From NCBI GenBank assembly GCA_964237235.1, contig CAXSGY010000002.1, positions 62,001 to 126,000 on the forward strand: DNA of 64,000 nucleotides. The letters are read 5' to 3'. The position numbers and the translations under genes are program-made. The DNA comes from GCA-002050365 sp964237235. Lineage in GTDB: Bacteria; Acidobacteriota; Blastocatellia; Pyrinomonadales; Pyrinomonadaceae. Positions 16,547 through 24,535 of the stretch are shown here, piece after piece. Below the pieces are notes generated by a model that searched no databases, was not told where the DNA came from, and worked only from the letters and a program-made list of their open reading frames with translations. The first letter of the stretch is position 1. Every line of letters starts with the position of its first letter.

Positions 16547-17608
16547 TTAAATCGAAAATTCGAGCAGGAGAAATATTAAAACAGCCCCGATTAAAGTTCC
16601 GATGACCATCGTGACGACTTCAAAAAAACTGAAATAGCCGAAAAAATTTCGCTCGAAAATCGAGACGGGCGCGGCGGCGATTTGCGCGGCGGTCGGTGCG
16701 GAGTCAGCACCCGGATTTGCATACAAATTGCCGTTCCGGGCGCGTGTTTCCAGAATTGATTCGAGCGCGACGAGCGAACTCGGCTCGTGCAGTTCGAGAT
16801 ACGGCGTTTGACGTTTGTTTTTCCGCGCTCCCGTCAAAGTCAGACGGTCGCCGTTTCTCAGTCGCGCCGTTGTTTTGATCGATTCGTCGTTGACCGTCAC
16901 CGCACCGCCGCGTTGCGTTTCGACGACGATGCCGCTCCAGTCTTTTCGCACCACCGCACATAAAGCGTTGATTTGATTGACAACGCAAGTTATTTGTCCG
17001 CTTGCGTTTAAGCCGATTGGCATTTCGGATTGTTCAATCGGCACGCGCGTGTTTTCGCCCGACGTTCCGTTCTCGAGAATAAAATAAAAACTGTCTTCTT
17101 CGGTTCGCAGAGCATTCAAAACGTCCGAGAAATTGCGCGTCGGCTTTTTCGATTCAGTTTCGCTCTCAAAATCTCTCGCCGGTTTATCAAACAGATTAGT
17201 CTCCCTGCCATTTTCAGACGTTTGAACCGCTTCGTTATCAGACGCAAAAATCGCTGTTGTCTTTTCGTTAAATATTACAGGCGGCTTGTCGCCGTTCGCT
17301 GCGCCGTCAGCGACGAAAATAATAAATTTGCCGATTTTTATTTGATCGCCGACGGTGAGCGGCTCCATCGCTTCACGGCGCAGGGCGCGATTATTGAGAA
17401 TCGTTCCCTCGCCGGCGTTGATGAGCGTGATTTGCTCGCCTTCGCGTATAAAAACGGCTTGTTCGAGCAGCGTATTCGGTAAAACAATTGTGCTGGTCGC
17501 GTCGCTGCCGACGCTGATTAAATTGCCTTCGAAACGATGTTCGGAAACGGCGGTGGGCGGCGCGTCCGCGTCCGTTGAATTTTGCAAAAGAATAAGTTTC
17601 GGTGTCAT
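16547..17608 (-). CDS. FHA-domain membrane protein in the place of SctD (353 aa)
   Basis: Residues 1-105 are an FHA domain (RFEGNLISVGSDATSTIVLP, ILNNRALRREAMEPLTVGDQ, IKIGKFIIF). Residues 145-275 look like a second, divergent FHA domain (VTVNDESIKTTARLRNGDRL). The single membrane segment is at the very C-terminus (VTMVIGTLIGAVLIFLLLEF). Canonical SctD has FHA, one membrane segment, then a large periplasmic ring domain; here the periplasmic part is absent. It may be a reduced SctD or only its cytoplasmic half. It lies directly upstream of sctV on the same strand, which supports a T3SS role. Confidence 0.6.
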   Translation of the reverse strand: MTPKLILLQNSTDADAPPTAVSEHRFEGNLISVGSDATSTIVLPNTLLEQAVFIREGEQITLINAGEGTILNNRALRREAMEPLTVGDQIKIGKFIIFVADGAANGDKPPVIFNEKTTAIFASDNEAVQTSENGRETNLFDKPARDFESETESKKPTRNFSDVLNALRTEEDSFYFILENGTSGENTRVPIEQSEMPIGLNASGQITCVVNQINALCAVVRKDWSGIVVETQRGGAVTVNDESIKTTARLRNGDRLTLTGARKNKRQTPYLELHEPSSLVALESILETRARNGNLYANPGADSAPTAAQIAAAPVSIFERNFFGYFSFFEVVTMVIGTLIGAVLIFLLLEFSI

Positions 17609-17674
17609 ATGCGGTCAAAATCCGTATCAAATTTTCGTTGAAGTTTCTCTAAACTTATACAAATCTTAATCTTA

Positions 17675-17703
17675 TTGACAGTTTTTTATACGAATAATAA
17701 TAT
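17675..17703 (+). promoter_or_regulatory. Sigma-70-type promoter
   Basis: TTGACA (17675-17680), 17-nt spacer, TAATAT (17698-17703). The start would be near 17710, just ahead of the small gene at 17757. It contrasts with the sigma-28-type sites of neighbouring transcripts. Confidence 0.55.
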
Positions 17704-17756
17704 CACGTTTGATAATTCAAACAAGAAACGTGCTATTTTCTTTAAAAAAATTAACA

Positions 17757-18047
17757 GTGAAAAAACTAGAATTGCCGTCGGAGGAAAATTTATCACACGA
17801 AGAATCAGAAACGATCAAATCGCTTCTGAATTATCCTTCTCTCGAACGAATTTTCGACGCGGAAGCGGCGCATAATTTATTCGCCATCAAACTAAAAATG
17901 CGTTCGACGATTGAAGAATTAGAGCGCGTCGTCCGCCGCGGCGCGAAAAACGACGCGGATAAAGCTGCCCGCGCCGTCAAAGGATTGCAGACGACGCTCG
18001 ATTTTATCGCCGAACTCGAAAAATCAAGACAAACGCCGTCTAAATAA
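17757..18047 (+). CDS. Small helical protein of unknown function (about 96 aa)
   Basis: The product is charged and helical (YPSLERIFDAEAAHNLFAIK, MRSTIEELERVVRRGAKNDA) with a Lys-rich end. No family recognised; size and character would fit a T3SS chaperone or small cytoplasmic component. The start is unclear: GTG at 17757 or 17730 are possible, and neither has a good ribosome binding site. Earlier starts are unlikely because the predicted transcript begins near 17710. It lies divergent from the FHA-sctV pair. Confidence 0.5.
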   Translation: MKKLELPSEENLSHEESETIKSLLNYPSLERIFDAEAAHNLFAIKLKMRSTIEELERVVRRGAKNDADKAARAVKGLQTTLDFIAELEKSRQTPSK

Positions 18048-18133
18048 ACTCGCGGCAAATCTTTTTGCTTCATTGTCAAATGTTTAAAACGAAGTCTTTG
18101 TTCCCGGCTCAATAAAATTTCAAAAAATTTCGA

Positions 18134-18161
18134 GAAACTTTTTTTCGCTTTCGCCGATAAT
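18134..18161 (+). promoter_or_regulatory. Sigma-28-type promoter for the 118-aa gene
   Basis: GAAAC (18134-18138), 15 nt beginning TTTTTTTC, CCGATAAT (18154-18161). Predicted start near 18168, leaving an 80-nt leader with GGAGG before the ATG. Confidence 0.8.
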
Positions 18162-18247
18162 AAAAATATCAGAAGGCAAATTTCGCGTCTGAAGCGCGCC
18201 GCGATTTGCCGGGATAAATTTGGCTTAATCTTTGGAGGATATTTAAA

Positions 18248-18604
18248 ATGGCAGACCCAATTGTTAATTCGACCGCGCCGCAGGTTCCGATGACCGACCC
18301 GACCGTCGTCGAGCAGCCGGTAAAAAAATCCGGCGGATTCGGACGCGTTCTCGGCGGCATTCTTGGCGGCGCGGTGAATATGGTCGCGCCCGGACTCGGC
18401 TCGATTCTCGGCGGCACGATGGGCGGCGGCGCGAGCGCGGCTGATATGCAAACGATGATGAACAGCCAGATGCAAAAGTCTATGCAGCTTTTGGCGGTGC
18501 AGAATCGCGTTCAATCGCAGAGTCAGGAATTTACGACGTTTTCTAATTTGCTGAAAGCGAAACACGACAGCGAAATGTCCGCCGTCTCGAATTTCAAACA
18601 ATAG
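18248..18604 (+). CDS. Sigma-28-controlled 118-aa protein with Gly-rich segment, paralogue of the 59-aa protein
   Basis: ATG follows GGAGG by 9 nt. Residues 28-62 are Gly-rich and hydrophobic (GGFGRVLGGILGGAVNMVAP, GLGSILGGTMGGG), able to pack tightly or insert in a membrane. The last 49 residues align gap-free with the 59-aa protein at 3092-3271 (17 identities, both ending near SNFK). No signal peptide or known family. Strong ribosome binding site and its own sigma-28-type promoter suggest high, late expression. A secreted subunit of the T3SS (needle, tip or pore) is my inference. Confidence 0.75.
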   Translation: MADPIVNSTAPQVPMTDPTVVEQPVKKSGGFGRVLGGILGGAVNMVAPGLGSILGGTMGGGASAADMQTMMNSQMQKSMQLLAVQNRVQSQSQEFTTFSNLLKAKHDSEMSAVSNFKQ

Positions 18605-18605
18605 A

Positions 18606-18676
18606 CGGAATCGTCAGATTCGTTTTTTCTCAAGAATATTTTGTTTTGCAAAGTCCTCGACATACGTCGGGGCTTT
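18606..18676 (+). terminator. Two small hairpins after the 118-aa gene
   Basis: GAATC-GTCA-GATTC followed by a T run (about 18609-18632), then AAAG.CC.CGAC-ATAC-GTCG.GG.CTTT (18650-18676). The first has terminator form. Confidence 0.6.
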
Positions 18677-18726
18677 GTGCTAAATAAGCGATAGAATTAT
18701 TTTTCGATGATCGGCGGCACGGCGCA

Positions 18727-19128
18727 ATGGAATTACAACAAATCAAAACCAGCGACGAAGAGTTGCGCGTGATGCTCGAATCGAGTCTCGTTCTGCGCGA
18801 AGCCGGACGGCTCGACGAAGCGGAAACAATTGCTCGGGGAGCGCGCGCGCTGGCACCCGATTCCGACGTGCCGCTCGTGATTCTAAGTTCGCTGGCGGCG
18901 CGGCGCGGCGATTTTGACGAAGCTCTGCGCCTGAGCGAAGAAGCGATGCGGCAAGACGCGGAAAGCGTTTTCGCACAGGTTCAACACGCCGAAGTCTTGC
19001 TTTATCAGAGCAAACGCGAACAGGCGGAAACCGAGCTGCGCGGAATAATCGAAGCTGCGCCCGCGTCGCCGCACACGCCCGCCGCGCGCGCCTTGCTTGA
19101 AGCGGCGCGAATGTTGGAAGATAAATAA
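18727..19128 (+). CDS. TPR protein (133 aa), probable T3SS accessory or chaperone
   Basis: Helical repeats cover most of the length (LVLREAGRLDEAETIARGAR, VILSSLAARRGDFDEALRLS, VQHAEVLLYQSKREQAETEL), typical tetratricopeptide pattern. No signal peptide. It starts the plus-strand series leading to sctU. Size matches SctG-type chaperones, but specific binding residues cannot be judged. No strong ribosome binding site. Confidence 0.65.
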   Translation: MELQQIKTSDEELRVMLESSLVLREAGRLDEAETIARGARALAPDSDVPLVILSSLAARRGDFDEALRLSEEAMRQDAESVFAQVQHAEVLLYQSKREQAETELRGIIEAAPASPHTPAARALLEAARMLEDK

Positions 19129-19167
19129 AATAAGTTTTTTTCTGTATCAATAATCGAAGACGAATAA

Positions 19168-19572
19168 ATGAAAATCAATAAATCGAAATCGCCGTTCGTC
19201 AGCGGTTCGGACGCGCCCGACGAAAAGGAAATCGCCAAAGCGATAAAAGGCGAAAAATTCTCCGAAACTCTCGCCGCGCTTGCCGCCGCCGACGCTTCGG
19301 CGAGCGGGGAAACCGGCGCGACGCGCGCGACGCTGGCGCAAATCGCCGTTCAATCGAATCTGGATAACGAGGGCGAAGCCGCTTCCGCTTTGCGCCAAAC
19401 TGCGGAAATTTTAGTCAAATCGCGCCTGAGCGAAAAATTCAAACAATCCGAACAATCGGAAAAAGTCATCGGCGAATTGAGCGATTTCGTCGCCGACGAT
19501 CCGATGCTCAAGGCGAAAATGCTGTCTGTTTTAAAAAAACTGCGCGACAGAGAAACTATTGGTAAACGGTAA
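19168..19572 (+). CDS. Unknown T3SS-locus protein (134 aa)
   Basis: The N-terminal 45 residues are polar; residues 45-130 are helical (TLAQIAVQSNLDNEGEAASA, VIGELSDFVADDPMLKAKML). No family recognised. It lies 39 nt after the TPR gene and 88 nt before sctU. Its last codons and stop lie inside a tandem-heptamer repeat, so the final GKR residues may come from repeat insertion. Confidence 0.55.
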   Translation: MKINKSKSPFVSGSDAPDEKEIAKAIKGEKFSETLAALAAADASASGETGATRATLAQIAVQSNLDNEGEAASALRQTAEILVKSRLSEKFKQSEQSEKVIGELSDFVADDPMLKAKMLSVLKKLRDRETIGKR

Positions 19573-19655
19573 GTGGTAAGTGGTAATTGGTAAGTAAAAT
19601 CCGAAGCCATTGCAATCATCACTTACCATTTACCACTTACCGTTTACCACTAACG
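19561..19655. repeat. Tandem-heptamer palindrome before sctU
   Basis: Left arm has five consecutive heptamers GGTAAAC, GGTAAGT, GGTAAGT, GGTAATT, GGTAAGT (19561-19595). Right arm ACTTACC, ATTTACC, ACTTACC, GTTTACC (19621-19648). It covers the stop of one gene and ends a few bases before the sctU start. A related element is at 24461-24525. Confidence 0.9.
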
Positions 19656-19660
19656 AATTT

Positions 19661-20728
19661 GTGAGCGAAGAGAAAACCGAAAAACCGACTCAGAAACGAC
19701 TGCGCGACGCGCGGAAAAAAGGTCAGGTGTCGAAAAGTCAGGATTTGACATCGGCTCTGATGCTGATTACCGCCGTGTGTATTTTGTGGCTCGGCGGAAC
19801 TTTGACGGCGACGGTTCTTTTGCGAACGATGAAAAGCGGCATCGAGACCGCCGGTTCTTTTAAGGGCGAATTGACTAAAGACCGCGCCCTCGAATTTCTC
19901 AATCAAGGCGCGTGGGATTTGGCGGTCGCGCTCGCGCCCTGGTTTATTTTTATGTTTATCGGCGCGATATTTTACAATTATATACAGGTCGGCTCATTGT
20001 TCGCGGTTGAAAGTCTGAAACCCGATCTGAATAAATTTAATCCGGCGAATAATTTCAAAGAAAAATTTCTCAAACCGAAACAATACATCGAACTCGGCAA
20101 AACCGTTCTTAAATCACTAATCACCTTCGCGGTCGTCGCGGCGGTTATTTCTTCGGAAATTCCGAATTTTTCATCGCTGCTCAGTCAACCCGCCGGCAAC
20201 GTCGTCGCATACGCTTTTACTTTGATTCTACGAATCGGATTTTACGTCGGCTTAATGTTTCTCGCACTCGCCGTCGGCGATTTTTTCCTGCAAAGATTTT
20301 TGTTTCTGAAGCAGATGCGAATGTCAAAACACGAAGTTAAACAGGAATACAAGGAATCCGAAGGCGATCCGCTGATCAAATGGATGCGGAAAAATCTGCA
20401 CCGCCAGATTTTAGAACAAAGCTCGATTGCGGCGGTCAAACAAGCCGATGTAGTCGTCGTCAATCCGACGCACGTCGCCGTCGCTTTGCGCTACGACCGC
20501 GAATTGATGGGCGCGCCGACGATTGTCGCCAAAGGCGCGGATTTAATCGCTCAACAAATTCGTGAACTTGCCAAAGAAAGCAATGTGCCACTGATGCGCG
20601 ACGTGCCGCTCGCCCGCGCGCTTTTTGAATTCGATATTGACGAGGAAGTTCCCGAAGAATTATATGAAACCGTCGCCGAAGTTTTGCGTTGGGTTTATTC
20701 TTTGAACGAGGAAAACAGGGAGAATTAA
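19661..20728 (+). CDS. sctU: T3SS substrate-switch protein SctU/FlhB (355 aa)
   Basis: GTG at 19661 gives the family start VSEEKTEKPTQKRLRDARKK; an in-frame start farther upstream would translate the heptamer repeat. Four membrane segments occupy residues 30-205. The cytoplasmic domain contains the NPTH autocleavage site (VVVNPTHVAVALRYD) near residue 265, intact. SctU, after self-cleavage, switches export from early to late substrates with SctP. Length fits the family. Confidence 0.95.
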   Translation: MSEEKTEKPTQKRLRDARKKGQVSKSQDLTSALMLITAVCILWLGGTLTATVLLRTMKSGIETAGSFKGELTKDRALEFLNQGAWDLAVALAPWFIFMFIGAIFYNYIQVGSLFAVESLKPDLNKFNPANNFKEKFLKPKQYIELGKTVLKSLITFAVVAAVISSEIPNFSSLLSQPAGNVVAYAFTLILRIGFYVGLMFLALAVGDFFLQRFLFLKQMRMSKHEVKQEYKESEGDPLIKWMRKNLHRQILEQSSIAAVKQADVVVVNPTHVAVALRYDRELMGAPTIVAKGADLIAQQIRELAKESNVPLMRDVPLARALFEFDIDEEVPEELYETVAEVLRWVYSLNEENREN

Positions 20729-20731
20729 AAA

Positions 20732-21403
20732 ATGGCGGAAATCAACCGCGTCGGCGCGCAGCCGATTCCAAAAGGCGAACAGCAAACTCAAAAGACGGCG
20801 GACGCGACGCAGAAAATTCCCGCCGCGCCCGAGCAAACCGGCGAGCAATCCGCGACGCGCGGCACCGCCGGTCAACCCGTCGGACTGCCGCCGAAAACCG
20901 CTCTCACGCAGAGCGGCTTGATGCCCGAAGCCGTTACAGGGCGCGATGCGACGCAGATTATCGCCGCCGAAAAACTTCGCGCGGGCGGCGGCGTTTCGGC
21001 GACCGACAAAATGCTCGGTCTCGACCAGCAGCCGACGATGCTCGGCGGTTTGCTCGCGCCGCCGGGCAATCTCGAAGCTCTGCGGCATTTAACGCCGACG
21101 ATGCGCCGCAATGTGTTGCGAACCTTGCTGGCGAAACAAAGAACTCAAATGCGCCGCCTCGTCGCCGTCGCCCGCGACGACGAACAGCAGCAGCAACAGG
21201 AAGACCAGCACGAAAAAGAAGAAACGGAATCTTCAGAAAAAACTTTAAGTGTCGCGCCCGTTCAGGAAAATGCGCTTGCCTTTCACAACCGGCGCGTTTA
21301 CCATGATTTAGCATCAACCACTAAAATGCTCGATTTGCTCGACGAATTATTAAATTTGCAGGATTATACTTTGAGCCAAATCGGAACCTTCTCGCAGGGA
21401 TGA
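20732..21403 (+). CDS. Unknown T3SS-locus protein downstream of sctU (223 aa)
   Basis: It starts 4 nt after sctU with GGGAG before the ATG, so the two are cotranscribed. Residues 1-85 are polar and Gln/Thr-rich, probably disordered. Residues 85-140 form a helix-rich core (LRHLTPTMRRNVLRTLLAKQ), followed by a Gln/Glu tract and a C-terminal helical pair (ASTTKMLDLLDELLNLQDYT). No signal peptide, no known family. Regulated substrate, gatekeeper or chaperone roles are all possible. Confidence 0.55.
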   Translation: MAEINRVGAQPIPKGEQQTQKTADATQKIPAAPEQTGEQSATRGTAGQPVGLPPKTALTQSGLMPEAVTGRDATQIIAAEKLRAGGGVSATDKMLGLDQQPTMLGGLLAPPGNLEALRHLTPTMRRNVLRTLLAKQRTQMRRLVAVARDDEQQQQQEDQHEKEETESSEKTLSVAPVQENALAFHNRRVYHDLASTTKMLDLLDELLNLQDYTLSQIGTFSQG

Positions 21404-21438
21404 TTTTTAAGTACTCGTGCAAAAACAAATACTATCTT

Positions 21439-21509
21439 GGTTCAGAGGCGGGCTACTGCCCGACTTTGGCAAATTTCCCGAACGGCGGGCAGTAGCCCGC
21501 CTCTGAACC
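21439..21509. terminator. Long inverted repeat between convergent genes
   Basis: GGTTCAGAGGCGGGCTACTG and onwards pairs with its complement over about 28 bp with a 15-nt loop. It lies between the convergent 223-aa gene and sctN, suited to a bidirectional terminator. No T run follows. The rest of 21404-21592 shows nothing. Confidence 0.6.
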
Positions 21510-21592
21510 GTGATTCGGTCTCATATAATTTTGTGTAAATGCTTAATGGAAAATGGAAAATAAATTCGTGTTTGTTTAATTTTCTTTAATTT

Positions 21593-22900
21593 TCACCAAA
21601 TTTGTCGCAGTTGATTAACAGTATTTGCGGCGTTCGTTTTTTCCTTCACGTTCTGCTTTAAGAACGAATTAACCGCGTCGAGCTTTGTAATGGCATAATC
21701 GGTGCGCGGATCACTTCCCTTTTTATAAGCCCCGATCAAAATCAAATCCTTGTTCGATTCGTAAACCGCTAAAACTTCGCGCAGCTTGCGGGCGGCTTCG
21801 ACGTGCGTGTCGGTCGCGACGGTCTGCATTACGCGCGACACCGATTCGCCCACGTCAATCGCCGGATAATGTCCGGCTGAGGCGAGATTTCTGGAGAGGA
21901 CGATATGACCGTCTAAAATCGAGCGCGTTTCGTCGGCAATCGGCTCGGTCATATCGTCGCCTTCGACCAGAACCGTGTAGAAAGCCGTAATCGAGCCTTT
22001 ATCGGAATTTCCCGTTCGTTCGAGAAGTCTCGGCAATTCGGAGAAAACCGATGGCGGAAAACCGGCGCGCGCGGGCGGTTCGCCTCTCGCCAGACCGACT
22101 TCGCGCAAAGCGCGGGCAAAGCGCGTGACCGAATCCATCATCAGCAAAACTCTTTTGCCCTGATCGCGGAAATATTCGGCGACGGCTGTCGCGACATAGG
22201 CGGCTTTCTGCCTGACGAGCGACGGTTCGTTCGAGGTCGCCACGACGATGACCGAACGGCGCAAACCTTCCGCGCCGAGATCGTTTTCCAAAAAATCGCG
22301 CACTTCGCGCCCGCGTTCGCCGACCAGAGCGATGACGTTGACATCGGCTTCGGTATTGCGGGCAAGCATTCCCAGAAGCGTTGATTTGCCGACACCGGCG
22401 GCGGCGAAAATGCCGACGCGCTGACCCGTTCCGACGGTCAAAATGCCGTCGAGCGCGCGGATGCCGGTCGCAAACGGCTTGACGACGCGCGTTCGCTTCA
22501 TCGGATCGGGCGGCGTAGCCATCACGCTGTATTCGCTCGCGTTTTCAATCGCGCCGAGATTATCAATCGGGTCGCCCAAACCGTTCAAAACGCGCCCCAG
22601 AAGCGCGTCGCCGACCTTGACGCGCAATGCTTGTCCGGTGGAGACGACTTCCGCGCCCATCGCCACGTCGGAGATTTCGCCGAGCGGCATCAAGATCACT
22701 TCGCTGCCGCGAAAGCCGACGACCTCCGCCCGCAGAGCCTTCGGTTGATGCGGCGAGCGAATCAGGCAAATCTCGCCGACGCGCGCCCCCGGCACGCCCG
22801 CGCGAATCAGCAAACCGATTAATTCGGTCACGCGCCCGCGCACTTCGACCGGCGAAATCCAATCAACCGCTTCGATGTAATGCTGTAGCTGCAAAGTCAT
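21593..22900 (-). CDS. sctN: T3SS ATPase SctN/FliI (435 aa)
   Basis: F1-type ATPase of the FliI/SctN family: Walker A GIFAAAGVGKSTLL near residue 170, VIALVGERGREVRDFLEND, Walker B RVLLMMDSVTRFARA, and GGEPPARAGFPPSVFSELPR-like segment following. It energises release of chaperones and unfolding of substrates, as a hexamer with SctO in its centre and SctL as holder. Length is normal. It stands alone on the minus strand at the right end of the T3SS locus, convergent with the sctU operon. Confidence 0.97.
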   Translation of the reverse strand: MTLQLQHYIEAVDWISPVEVRGRVTELIGLLIRAGVPGARVGEICLIRSPHQPKALRAEVVGFRGSEVILMPLGEISDVAMGAEVVSTGQALRVKVGDALLGRVLNGLGDPIDNLGAIENASEYSVMATPPDPMKRTRVVKPFATGIRALDGILTVGTGQRVGIFAAAGVGKSTLLGMLARNTEADVNVIALVGERGREVRDFLENDLGAEGLRRSVIVVATSNEPSLVRQKAAYVATAVAEYFRDQGKRVLLMMDSVTRFARALREVGLARGEPPARAGFPPSVFSELPRLLERTGNSDKGSITAFYTVLVEGDDMTEPIADETRSILDGHIVLSRNLASAGHYPAIDVGESVSRVMQTVATDTHVEAARKLREVLAVYESNKDLILIGAYKKGSDPRTDYAITKLDAVNSFLKQNVKEKTNAANTVNQLRQIW

Positions 22901-23136
22901 TTAGTTAATTATAGAGCGTGTCTCAAAAAATAAAAACCCGCTATTTTATCGTTTTTCAATTTCTTCCGGTGACAAATCTTTACAATTATTTGTTTAAAAT
23001 TTGGGCATCTAAGTTTTCGTGTAAGCGTTCAGAAGTTTATAGTGTTTAATTGTAAAGCAATATTTCTTTTGAGAATAATTTAATATAAATCTTTTTTTTT
23101 CCGTGTTTCAGTTTAAATATTGCGTCTGAACATTTT

Positions 23137-24459
23137 ATGACTTTTTTAAAATTCGAACGACATGGGGCGGTTCGATTTTCCAGTTTCTATTTATTTATCC
23201 TTGTTTTATTTTTCGTCTGCGCCTGTAACCGATCCGCGTCTAAAACAAACGAGCAGGCGAACGGCAACCAACAGGCGAAAACCGAAGTTTTCCCGATCAC
23301 GCAGGACAAAGCCGTCGCGCGTCCGATTCCGGCGTTTATCGCGGCGACAGGCAGCCTGGCGGCGGTCGAATCTTCCAATATTGCCCCGAAAACCGCCGGG
23401 AAAGTAACGAACGTCGGCGTGAATGCGGGCGACTTCGTGAACGAGGGCAGAATCATCGCCAAATTAGACGAGCGCGACGCGCAGTTGCAGTTGTCGCAGG
23501 CGCAGGCGAATGTCGCGCAGGCAGTGTCCGGCGTTCGGCAAGCCGAAGCGCGGCTCGGTTTGGCGGCGAACGGCAGCTTCAGCGCGGCGGCGATTCCCGA
23601 AGTCCGCGCCGCCAACGCCAATTACGAACAGGCGGTCGCGCAGCTTCGCCAAGCCGAAGCGAATGAGAAACGCTATCGTGAATTAGTCGAAACCGGCGAT
23701 GTCGCCGTCGCCACCTACGAACAATATCGAACGGCGAGAGATACGGCGCGCGCGCAGGTCAACAGCGCGCAGCAGCAGTTGGAAGCGGCGCGCAACGCCG
23801 CCCGGCAGAATAACGAAGCGATTAAAAGCGCGCAAGCCGCCGTCAACGCTTTGCAGACGCAGATTGATCTGGCGAAACAGGCGATTGCCGATACGACGAT
23901 TCGCGCACCGTTTTCCGGTTATATCAGCGAACGTCCAATCGCGGTCGGCGAATTCGTTTCGACGGCGACCGTCGTAGCGACGATTTTGCGGACGAGTCCG
24001 ATTAAAGCACAGCTGCAGGTCAACGAATCGAATGTGCCGTTTATCAAAGTCGGGCAGGGCGTTTCGATTACGGTTGATTCGTATCAGGACCGCAAATTCG
24101 GCGGCGCGGTCACGGCGATTAATCCGGCGATTGATCCGGCGACGCGCACCGCGATTATCGAAGCGACGTTTGAAAACAACGACAACGCTCTGCGGCAAGG
24201 AATGTTCGCCTCGGCGCAAATCGTCAAACAAGGCGGCGGGCAAGGCGTGTTCGTGCCGCGTCCGGCGGTTTATAACGACCAGAATACGCAGTCGTATCGC
24301 ATTTTCGTCATACAGGAAAACGTCGCGAAACTGCGCGTCGTTCAAATCGGAACCGAAGAAGGCGATTTTATCCAGATTTTATCCGGCGTAAAACCCGACG
24401 AAATTGTTGCGACAAGTAATCTGGATAAACTATACGAAGGAGCGCAGGTGAGTTTCTAG
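23137..24459 (+). CDS. RND efflux periplasmic adaptor, lipoprotein (HlyD/AcrA family, 440 aa)
   Basis: Residues 1-30 are a lipoprotein signal (FILVLFFVCACNRS). The lipoyl-like part (VTNVGVNAGDFVNEGRIIAK) flanks a coiled-coil hairpin (residues 110-250, Ala/Gln-rich), then a beta-barrel (TTIRAPFSGYISERPIAVGE) and membrane-proximal domain. It links the pump at 24536 to the channel at 27873. The 236-bp gap before it (22901-23136) contains AT-rich sequence with no promoter I would trust. Confidence 0.93.
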   Translation: MTFLKFERHGAVRFSSFYLFILVLFFVCACNRSASKTNEQANGNQQAKTEVFPITQDKAVARPIPAFIAATGSLAAVESSNIAPKTAGKVTNVGVNAGDFVNEGRIIAKLDERDAQLQLSQAQANVAQAVSGVRQAEARLGLAANGSFSAAAIPEVRAANANYEQAVAQLRQAEANEKRYRELVETGDVAVATYEQYRTARDTARAQVNSAQQQLEAARNAARQNNEAIKSAQAAVNALQTQIDLAKQAIADTTIRAPFSGYISERPIAVGEFVSTATVVATILRTSPIKAQLQVNESNVPFIKVGQGVSITVDSYQDRKFGGAVTAINPAIDPATRTAIIEATFENNDNALRQGMFASAQIVKQGGGQGVFVPRPAVYNDQNTQSYRIFVIQENVAKLRVVQIGTEEGDFIQILSGVKPDEIVATSNLDKLYEGAQVSF

Positions 24460-24460
24460 T

Positions 24461-24525
24461 GGTAAGTGGTAAACGGTAAGTGAAAAACTTTCCTAAATTT
24501 ACCGTTTACCGCTTACCGCTTACCG
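24461..24525. repeat. Tandem-heptamer palindrome inside the RND operon
   Basis: Left arm GGTAAGT, GGTAAAC, GGTAAGT (24461-24481); right arm TTTACCG, TTTACCG, CTTACCG, CTTACCG (24498-24525). Same heptamer family as 19561-19655. It separates the adaptor stop from the pump start and could tune expression of the pump. Confidence 0.88.
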
Positions 24526-24535
24526 CTAAAGTATT

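Noticed and set aside
1..22900. Flagellar export locus
   Set aside because: SctJ is a short lipoprotein rather than FliF, and no flagellin, hook, rod or motor genes are present, although a FliA-type sigma factor is.
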